Source: DSXF01 sp964387495 (GTDB lineage: Bacteria > Chloroflexota > Anaerolineae > Anaerolineales > Villigracilaceae). From it: a stretch of 18,299 nucleotides of DNA. The stretch covers positions 1 to 18,299 of the forward strand of contig CAYLXB010000065.1 in the NCBI GenBank assembly GCA_964387495.1. Direction: 5' to 3'. The notes beneath the pieces were generated by a model that ran no database searches, was not told the origin of the DNA, and was given only the letters and a program-made list of their open reading frames with translations. Within the stretch, counting starts at the first letter, position 1, and each line of letters starts with the position of its first letter. This document shows positions 1-5,088 of the stretch, piece after piece. The position numbers and the translations under genes were made by a program.

Positions 1-896
1 ACCAGGTTCTGGCGGACTTCCGGATCCAGGCCGGCAACGAACGAAACCGTGTCGTTGGGGATGATCGGGTCAGAGACCCACGCAACCAGCACCTTGTCGT
101 TCACATCCGGGAAGTCGTTGGTGACTGCCGTGCGGGCATCCACGTAGACGGTGCCAAAGTCGCAGATCTCGCCCTTCGGGCTCAGGTAGACGGACTTCAC
201 AACCGTGGGATGGCCCTGCACCCAGGCGCCGGCCTTGGTCTTGATGCCGCTGGCAGCAAAGAACCCGGCGGGCACCAGGTAACCGGAGGAGGACAGCGGA
301 TCGGTATAGCAGGGGCGCTTATCGTTGAATTGCGCCAGGGCGGTCGCCGCATCCGCGGTATTCGCACTCGTGGCCGCATCATAATAAATGGTGAACGGGT
401 TCCCGTCCTTGTCCTTCCACTCGGCATTGACAACGATCTCGAACGCATAGTGATCGGCACCGTTGCGCAGCGTCACCAACCCAACATTGGCATAGCCCTT
501 CTCGTAGGCTACGATGTAGGGCACGGTCGGCAGCCAGCCGATGTGCGCATTGCCGGAGCCCATGGCTTCCACCAGCGCGGCATAGTTCGTCGGGACGGTG
601 GTCGTGATGGTGTAACCGGTCAGTTCGGTCAGCTTGGCAGCAATCGCATCGCCGCCGGCCATCAGTTCCTGGGTATTGGCGGAAGGTGCCAGGGCCATGA
701 TCAGCGGATTCTCTGGCGTGCCCACTTCGGGAGCAGGCGGTTCCGTCGGCGCGGGCGCCTCGGTAACGACCGGGGCCTCAGTCACAACAGGCGCCGGTTC
801 TGGCTCAGGCTCGGTAGCCGGCTGGCAGGCTGCCAGGATCATCGAAGCAGCAACCAGCAAAGCCAGGAGCAGGTACGAGAAACGAGCGTTTTTCAT
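1..896 (-). CDS. PhnD-like ABC transporter substrate-binding lipoprotein (C-terminus cut off by window edge)
   Basis: This minus-strand frame is open from the ATG at 896 to base 1 with no stop, about 298 residues. It begins with a lipoprotein signal peptide: basic start, hydrophobic stretch, then lipobox LAAC with the acylated cysteine at residue 24. A Pro/Glu/Thr-rich linker of about 45 residues follows, then a periplasmic-binding fold resembling the phosphate/phosphite/phosphonate (PhnD-like) family, with landmarks LTGYTI, GNAHIGWLP, CDFGTVYVDAR and SDPIIPNDTV. GAGGAG lies 8 nt before the ATG and fixes the start. The neighbour at 1174-2214 is a clear paralogue in the same orientation. It presumably delivers a small oxyanion or phosphonate to an inner-membrane ABC transporter whose permease and ATPase genes would lie beyond the left edge. 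The ligand cannot be read from the sequence. Confidence 0.9.
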   Translation of the reverse strand, partial: MKNARFSYLLLALLVAASMILAACQPATEPEPEPAPVVTEAPVVTEAPAPTEPPAPEVGTPENPLIMALAPSANTQELMAGGDAIAAKLTELTGYTITTTVPTNYAALVEAMGSGNAHIGWLPTVPYIVAYEKGYANVGLVTLRNGADHYAFEIVVNAEWKDKDGNPFTIYYDAATSANTADAATALAQFNDKRPCYTDPLSSSGYLVPAGFFAASGIKTKAGAWVQGHPTVVKSVYLSPKGEICDFGTVYVDARTAVTNDFPDVNDKVLVAWVSDPIIPNDTVSFVAGLDPEVRQNL

Positions 897-926
897 AATT
901 CTTCTCCTCTCAACTTGGAACAGGGA

Positions 927-946
927 TTTAGGCATGAATGCCTCAA
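927..946. promoter_or_regulatory. Palindromic candidate operator upstream of the substrate-binding gene
   Basis: AGGCAT-N2-ATGCCT is a perfect 6+6 inverted repeat (930-943). TT and AA flanks extend it to a 20-bp near-palindrome. It sits at the predicted transcription start, just downstream of the -10 hexamer at 954-959 and 31 nt before the start codon at 896. This is the classic position for a repressor operator. It could instead be a short hairpin in the leader. No regulator gene lies next to it. Confidence 0.45.
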
Positions 947-953
947 CACTAAG

Positions 954-982
954 ATAATAATCTGTTTTGGGAATGAATGCAA
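954..982 (-). promoter_or_regulatory. Predicted sigma-70 promoter for the lipoprotein gene at 896
   Basis: Read on the minus strand, TTGCAT (977-982) is followed by a 17-nt spacer and TATTAT (954-959). Transcription would begin near 947 and give a leader of about 50 nt containing the GAGGAG ribosome-binding site. Both hexamers match consensus at four or five of six positions with ideal spacing. It is predicted by eye only. Confidence 0.45.
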
Positions 983-1080
983 GTGATGGACATCATATTT
1001 TCAAATCTCGTCAGGCTTCTCGTCTAGGAAAAACCTTCCCATCTGTTACCCCCCCCCAAGTCGCGATGCATCTCCCCCTT

Positions 1081-1154
1081 GTCATTGGCCTGTACCGTGC
1101 CGCAGGCACACGTACGAACCTGGCGCCTTTGCCGGGTGAAGCAATCTCCCTCCT
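1081..1154. repeat. Single interrupted copy of the GTCATTGCG...GAAGCAATC dispersed repeat
   Basis: The ends GTCATTG (1081-1087) and CGAACC...TTTGCCGGGTGAAGCAATC (from 1115) match the core of the array at 15708-16019, most closely its last unit. The core is split by 27 extra bases (1088-1114) that form their own hairpin: GTAC and GTGCC pair with GGCAC and GTAC around a GCA loop. The insert shares the decamer CCGTGCCGCA with the spacer of the distant array. A run of nine C residues lies just before it (1049-1057). Confidence 0.75.
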
Positions 1155-1173
1155 GTAACAAGCATCGCCCCCT

Positions 1174-2214
1174 TCACTCCACCAGCGCTTCCACATCCAG
1201 CCCCGAAGCCTCCAGATAATGCCGGAACTGCTCGAAGAAACTGTCATCCACCGGCTTGAGGCCGTCCACAACATACAGGTCCTTCATCACCAGCTTGCCC
1301 TCCTCCGTCTGCATGATTTGCAGCAGGCTGTTGGTCAACACCGCCTGTACATCCTCCGGCACAGAAGCCGCATAAGTCACCACATCGTAGGGGATGATCG
1401 GATCGATCCGCCAGATGACCTTCACCCGGCTCTTCACATCCGGCAGGTCCTGCTGGATGGCAGGCGACTCCCGGGCATCCACGATCGTCGCCCCAAAATC
1501 ACAGATCCCTTCGGCATAGACCGAACGAATGACCGTCGTATGTCCCAGGACAAAAGCCGGCGCTTGGATATTGACGCCGCTCTCGTTCAGGAATCCAAGC
1601 GGGATGACATACCCTGCTGCCGAACTGGGATCATCCCAGCACGGCTTCATCCCCTCGAATTGCGCCAGGGCTGCTTGCGCATCCGTCGTATTCTGGTCTG
1701 TCAGTATGTCGAAATAACTCTTGAAATTACCGCGTACATTGGCCACGAACTGCGCCCCGTAATAGTCCCCGCCAAAACGCTGGGTGGACAAACCGGCAAT
1801 CCCGTAACCTTTTTCGTAGGCATCCACATACGCGAACGGGGGCAGCCAGGCGATATGTGCATTCCCCACCCCCAGGTCATCCACCACATCCCGGTAGGAT
1901 TCAGGCTGTACCAGCGCAATCGTATAGCCGGTCAGCGCAGTCAGGCCCTCTGCCAGCGATTTTCCACTCTCCAGCGCCTCCGGGATCGCCAGGGATGGCG
2001 GCAGGGCCAGGATGATCGGATTGTTCGGCGACCCCAGCGGAAGCGGTGTAGCCGTCGGATATGGCAGGGCGGTCTCCGTCGGGAGATCCGGAACCTCTGT
2101 GGCGGCTTCTGTCGGCGTCGGCGTCGCCGTCGGTTCCTTCGATATCCCTGTGAGCCTGCAGGCCGCCAATGGGAGGATCATCAACACGAACAACAGTGAA
2201 AAGCGTTTCAACAT
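1174..2214 (-). CDS. PhnD-like ABC transporter substrate-binding lipoprotein
   Basis: 346 residues. The lipoprotein signal peptide has lipobox PLAAC with the lipidated cysteine at residue 19. A Thr/Pro/Glu-rich linker of about 40 residues with repeated TPTPT-like runs precedes the binding domain. The domain shares landmarks with the gene at 1-896: LTGYTIALV, GNAHIAWLP, YEKGYGIAGL, ALAQFEGMKPCWDD (compare ALAQFNDKRPCYTD), CDFGATIVDAR and IDPIIPYDVV. This supports PhnD-like family membership and an old tandem duplication. AGAGGT lies upstream of the ATG. The product should be a lipid-anchored receptor for an ABC importer; substrate unknown. It starts 44 bp from the divergent DUF4230-like gene, so the two probably share regulatory DNA. 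Confidence 0.9.
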   Translation of the reverse strand: MLKRFSLLFVLMILPLAACRLTGISKEPTATPTPTEAATEVPDLPTETALPYPTATPLPLGSPNNPIILALPPSLAIPEALESGKSLAEGLTALTGYTIALVQPESYRDVVDDLGVGNAHIAWLPPFAYVDAYEKGYGIAGLSTQRFGGDYYGAQFVANVRGNFKSYFDILTDQNTTDAQAALAQFEGMKPCWDDPSSAAGYVIPLGFLNESGVNIQAPAFVLGHTTVIRSVYAEGICDFGATIVDARESPAIQQDLPDVKSRVKVIWRIDPIIPYDVVTYAASVPEDVQAVLTNSLLQIMQTEEGKLVMKDLYVVDGLKPVDDSFFEQFRHYLEASGLDVEALVE

Positions 2215-2242
2215 GGGGCTACCTCTTTATGGAGAAAACAAA

Positions 2243-2251
2243 TGCTATAAT
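2243..2251 (+). promoter_or_regulatory. Extended -10 promoter of a probably leaderless mRNA
   Basis: TGCTATAAT is a perfect extended -10 element (TGn plus TATAAT at 2246-2251). No convincing -35 lies 17 nt upstream, as expected for extended -10 promoters. Only 7 nt separate it from the ATG at 2259, so transcription would start at or next to the start codon. No Shine-Dalgarno is present. Confidence 0.5.
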
Positions 2252-2258
2252 AATTCCT

Positions 2259-2921
2259 ATGAACAAACAAAACTGGACTTCAATTGTAATCTTGATTATC
2301 GTGGCTGTAACGGCTTATTTTCTGGTGAAGACAGTCCGCGATAGCGTCCAGCAGGCCTTCGCTCCTGCCCAGAATGTCAACAGTGCCTTGCAAACCCAGG
2401 TTTCCGACCTGCTCCATCCGACCCCCACCATCATCCCCGACCCCATCACCATCATCCACGAAGTCCGCGCCCTCGCCCGCCTGGAGACCATCCAGTACAC
2501 CATCGAACAGGTTGTCACCGCTGAGCAGAACCAGGGAGCTTTGGACTTTCTCTTTGGCGATAAGCTCATCTTTGTTGCCCATGGCACCGTCATCGCCGGG
2601 ATTGACATGGAAAAACTTGGCCCCGGACAAATGCAGATGCAGAACGGCACCCTTTACGTCACCCTGCCGCCCGCAGAGATCTTTATTGTTGCCCTCGACA
2701 ACCAGAAATCCTACGTCTACGACCGGGAAACCGGCATCTTTACCCACGGCAACATCACCCTCGAGACCAATGCCCGCCAGGCTGCCGAGCAGAAGATCCT
2801 CGAAGCCGCCATGGAAGACGGCATCCTCACCATCGCCCAGACCAACGCCGAAGCCTACCTGCTCAAATTCTTCGACGCCCTCGGTTTCAAGCAGACGGTT
2901 TTCCTGCGCACTACCCCCTGA
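2259..2921 (+). CDS. DUF4230-like membrane-anchored protein
   Basis: 220 residues from the ATG at 2259. One N-terminal transmembrane helix (residues about 7-24) is followed by a short coil-prone stretch and a soluble domain from about residue 60. That domain resembles the uncharacterised DUF4230 family: IQYTIEQVVTAEQ, LIFVAHGTVIAGIDMEKL, LYVTLPPAEIF, SYVYDRETGIFTHG, and a closing helical part around AEAYLLKFFDALGF. The protein should be inner-membrane anchored with the domain outside the cytoplasm. Its function is unknown. In-frame alternatives at 2169 and 2229 exist. The 2259 ATG is preferred because a TATAAT lies 7 nt upstream of it and the helix follows directly. The gene converges on the ligase gene with an 11-bp gap. 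Confidence 0.8.
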   Translation: MNKQNWTSIVILIIVAVTAYFLVKTVRDSVQQAFAPAQNVNSALQTQVSDLLHPTPTIIPDPITIIHEVRALARLETIQYTIEQVVTAEQNQGALDFLFGDKLIFVAHGTVIAGIDMEKLGPGQMQMQNGTLYVTLPPAEIFIVALDNQKSYVYDRETGIFTHGNITLETNARQAAEQKILEAAMEDGILTIAQTNAEAYLLKFFDALGFKQTVFLRTTP

Positions 2922-2932
2922 CCCGTTCGGCC

Positions 2933-3751
2933 TCAGGTTCTTTCGGTCCACGAGGCATGTGCGTATTTCTCCCTGGTCAGTTCCTTTGCCCGTTCCAGTT
3001 CGGATGCGGTTAATTCTCCCGGGATCAGCCTGATATCCAGCACCGCTTCAAAGGCCTCCAGGAAGGTTTGCGCGGCTGTCTCCCACCCGACCGTCCTTCC
3101 CACCACAGACTCAACGGTGGTCGCCCGCCCCAGCAGGCGCTCGGCGGCCTGAGTGCGCGCCGCCTCATCGGGGAAGGATAGCGCCTGCGTGATGCGGCTC
3201 AGGTCGCCGGTAAGAGGCAGGGAGCCGTGCTGCAGCACCCCCTCCTTGCGCCGCGCCTGTGCCGACCCGATCAACTTCTTGCCGCCAACCGTGATCTCGT
3301 ACGCTGATGGCACCTCGAAGCACACCGGTCCTGCTGCGTTGCTGTTGGCCCCCGGCACGACCTCTTTCATTTCCACCCGCAGCCCCATCATCTGCATGGC
3401 ATGCATCATGGCCGCCGCCAGGCGGTTGTATGATTCCAGCAGCGTCCCGGCCATGATCGGCTCGTTCAGGGGAGCGGTGACGGAATAGGTCAATTCATCG
3501 GTGTGCAGGATCGCGCGCCCCCCCGTGGGGCGGCGCACCAGGTCCCAGCCGCGCACCCGCAGCCGGGCTAGGTCCACATCCGTATACGGCTGGGCATAGC
3601 CCAGCGAGAGACAGGCCGGCTCCCAGGCATACAGCCGCAGGCTGGGCAGGGAGGCTCCGCCTCCAGCCGCCTCCAGGATGGCTTCGTCCACAGCCATGTT
3701 CCATGCCCCGCCGGCCGCCGGGGTGATCAAGGACCGCCAAGTGTTTTTCAT
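2933..3751 (-). CDS. lipM: Lipoyl/octanoyl transferase of the BPL/LplA superfamily, LipM-like
   Basis: 272 residues. Family motifs occur in order: NMAVDEAIL near the N-terminus, RRPTGGRAILHTDELTYS (residues 73-90), GPVCFEVPSAYEI (141-153), GGKKLIGSAQARR (156-168) and LQHGSLPL (173-180). The cysteine at 144 in the PVCFE context matches the catalytic cysteine of Bacillus LipM octanoyltransferases. The lysine in GKKLIGSAQ is invariant in lipoate ligases and transferases. It should move an octanoyl group from acyl carrier protein to GcvH or E2 domains in lipoate synthesis. A scavenging LplA-type ligase or a LipL-type amidotransferase remains possible. No lipA or target gene is in the window. No Shine-Dalgarno precedes the ATG, and a -10-like TACAAT lies 9 nt upstream. 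Confidence 0.85.
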   Translation of the reverse strand: MKNTWRSLITPAAGGAWNMAVDEAILEAAGGGASLPSLRLYAWEPACLSLGYAQPYTDVDLARLRVRGWDLVRRPTGGRAILHTDELTYSVTAPLNEPIMAGTLLESYNRLAAAMMHAMQMMGLRVEMKEVVPGANSNAAGPVCFEVPSAYEITVGGKKLIGSAQARRKEGVLQHGSLPLTGDLSRITQALSFPDEAARTQAAERLLGRATTVESVVGRTVGWETAAQTFLEAFEAVLDIRLIPGELTASELERAKELTREKYAHASWTERT

Positions 3752-3760
3752 CGCGCCGGG

Positions 3761-3790
3761 ATTGTAATCGAAAATTGGGAAGTGTGTTAA
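3761..3790 (-). promoter_or_regulatory. Predicted promoter of the lipoyl transferase gene, leaderless type
   Basis: On the minus strand TTAACA (3785-3790), an 18-nt spacer and TACAAT (3761-3766) each match consensus at five of six positions. The ATG begins at 3751, only 9 nt beyond the -10. The transcript would therefore have a leader of a few nucleotides at most, and no ribosome-binding site is present. Confidence 0.5.
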
Positions 3791-3793
3791 ACT
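3785..3793 (+). promoter_or_regulatory. Possible extended -10 promoter for the 3826-7333 operon
   Basis: TGTTAAACT is an extended -10-like element on the plus strand (TGn plus TAAACT). It overlaps the -35 of the divergent lipoyl transferase promoter. No good -35 accompanies it at normal spacing. A start near 3800 would leave about 26 nt before the ATG at 3826, which has GGAG just upstream. Confidence 0.3.
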
Positions 3794-3825
3794 ATTGGCG
3801 TCCTCAGCACAAAAATGGAGCCGGC

Positions 3826-4017
3826 ATGGCAGAATTCGTTTTACTCAGACCGTTGACCGTGGGGGAACTCCTCGACAAGGCTTTCCGTATCTATCGCTCG
3901 AAATTCCTGACCCTGGTCGGAATCACCGCCCTGATCTATTACGATTTGCGTACCCGCAAAGAGGCATTCGACCTGGAATATTTGGCCGGGCAGGTAGGGC
4001 AGGAGGCTGCCTCATGA
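3826..4017 (+). pseudogene. Internally deleted remnant of a multi-helix membrane protein
   Basis: 63 residues from the ATG at 3826, with GGAG 6 nt upstream. Residues 1-32 (RPLTVGELLDKAFRIYRSKFLTLVGI) look like the start of a polytopic family common in Chloroflexota and Actinobacteria, often labelled glycerophosphoryl diester phosphodiesterase membrane domain. Residues from about 33 (TALIYYDLRTRKEAFDLEYLA) look like the C-terminal end of that same family. The 200 or more residues of membrane helices that normally separate them are missing, and the frame is preserved. This reads as an in-frame internal deletion, possibly by recombination between short similar stretches. The mini-protein may still be translated, since its stop overlaps the cupin start (ATGA). 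Family identity is from memory. Confidence 0.55.
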
Positions 4018-4403
4018 AAACCTTGCAGGCCATCCCCCTGCCTCAGAAAATGGACCTGTACGCCCCCGATGGCTCCGAGATCCGTCTTCTGGCAGCCACC
4101 GGGCGCGCCAGCATGGTCCACTGCCTCCTCCCGCCGGGCGCGGTTTCCAGTCCGGTCTGTCACCGCACGGTGGACGAGTTGTGGTATTTCCTTTCAGGCC
4201 GCGGCCAGGTCTGGCGCAAATTCGGCTCAGAAGAGATGGTCGCCAGTGTCCAGCCCGGTATGAGCCTGAACATCCCCCTCGGCACGCACTTCCAGTTCCG
4301 CGCCGCAGGCCCGGAGCCGCTCGTCTTTATCATCGTCACCCTGCCGCCCTGGCCGGGAGCGGACGAGGCCGTGCCGGTCGCGGGACACTGGCCCTCGGAG
4401 TGA
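4014..4403 (+). CDS. Small single-domain cupin protein
   Basis: 129 residues. One cupin barrel is visible: first motif around VCHRTVDELWYFLSGRGQVWR (His50, Glu55, Gly62) and second motif around PGMSLNIPLGTHFQF (Pro88, Gly90, His92). Of the usual HxH pair only the second histidine is present, and position 48 is valine. A metal site is still possible with His50, Glu55 and His92. The protein should be cytoplasmic. Its substrate is unknown; small cupins of this kind may be isomerases, dioxygenases or sugar-binding proteins. The start codon overlaps the stop of the upstream remnant by four bases, indicating translational coupling. The next gene begins 4 nt downstream. Confidence 0.8.
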   Translation: MKTLQAIPLPQKMDLYAPDGSEIRLLAATGRASMVHCLLPPGAVSSPVCHRTVDELWYFLSGRGQVWRKFGSEEMVASVQPGMSLNIPLGTHFQFRAAGPEPLVFIIVTLPPWPGADEAVPVAGHWPSE

Positions 4404-4407
4404 GCGC

Positions 4408-5088
4408 ATGAGTGACCTGTATTTCGCCCTCACCATGCTGGTCAGCCTCGGGTTGATCATTGCCCTCTGGCTTGCCGCCCGCCGCTTCACAGCCGCCCGC
4501 TGGTTCTGGGGCTTGCTGGCCGCCGCCTGGAGCATTGGCTTCAGCGGCAACATCGCCTGGGGCCTGGCCTTCCCGGCTGGTGCCGAAATCTCTGCTTTCT
4601 CCTGGCTGGATCTATTCTATCTGGTCCGTGATCTGCTCGTGGCCGCCGCCTTTGCAGTCTGCCTGCGCCGCAAATTACCATCCACCCTCTTGCTGGCTGC
4701 CGTCCTCGTCCCCCTGGCCGCTGGGCTGGGCTGGCTCGTCTTCCGGCCCCTGTTCTGGAGTGCGCCCGTCCCGCGCTGGGATTGGCTGGCCGGGCTGGCC
4801 ATGTACCCCTTGCTGGATGTGGTTCTTCTCACGCTGGCAGGGAGCCTCTGGTTCAGTCTGCCGGCCGGCGCCTTGAAACGTGCCGTGGCCTGGCTCGCTG
4901 GCGGCGTCCTGGCCTATAGCCTTGCCAACTGGATCAACCTGGCGGTACGCCTGGTTACCCCGCGGGCTGATTCGCCGGCCGCCAACCTGTTTTGGCTGCT
5001 GAGCGATTTATTGACCCTCACCGCGCTCCTGGTATTTTGGATCGATTCCCGCAAAGACGCCCCAGAAGGTTCCCCAAAAGATGAGTAA
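4408..5088 (+). CDS. Seven-helix integral membrane protein, unknown function
   Basis: 226 residues with about seven hydrophobic segments near residues 4-25, 33-55, 65-86, 93-112, 126-149, 158-180 and 194-212. A short polar tail follows (SRKDAPEGSPKDE). Nothing catalytic is evident. The layout resembles the seven-helix sensor regions found ahead of bacterial signalling domains, but no such domain is fused here. Its last 8 bases overlap the next gene, which encodes a soluble cyclic-nucleotide-responsive phospholipase. A membrane partner or recruitment role for that enzyme is an inference from the overlap. Confidence 0.7.
   Translation: MSDLYFALTMLVSLGLIIALWLAARRFTAARWFWGLLAAAWSIGFSGNIAWGLAFPAGAEISAFSWLDLFYLVRDLLVAAAFAVCLRRKLPSTLLLAAVLVPLAAGLGWLVFRPLFWSAPVPRWDWLAGLAMYPLLDVVLLTLAGSLWFSLPAGALKRAVAWLAGGVLAYSLANWINLAVRLVTPRADSPAANLFWLLSDLLTLTALLVFWIDSRKDAPEGSPKDE

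Noticed and set aside
1018..1160. Small coding frame on either strand in the gap between the two lipoproteins
   Set aside because: No ribosome-binding site, and the region is explained by a C9 tract and the interrupted dispersed repeat.
1219..2199. 326-codon plus-strand frame opposite the second lipoprotein
   Set aside because: His/Arg-rich shadow. The minus strand has a signal peptide, a lipobox and a ribosome-binding site.
2917..2937. Short inverted repeat CCTGA...TCAGG covering both convergent stop codons, as a bidirectional terminator
   Set aside because: Only a 5-bp outer stem and no T-tracts. The symmetry is largely forced by two opposed TGA stops.
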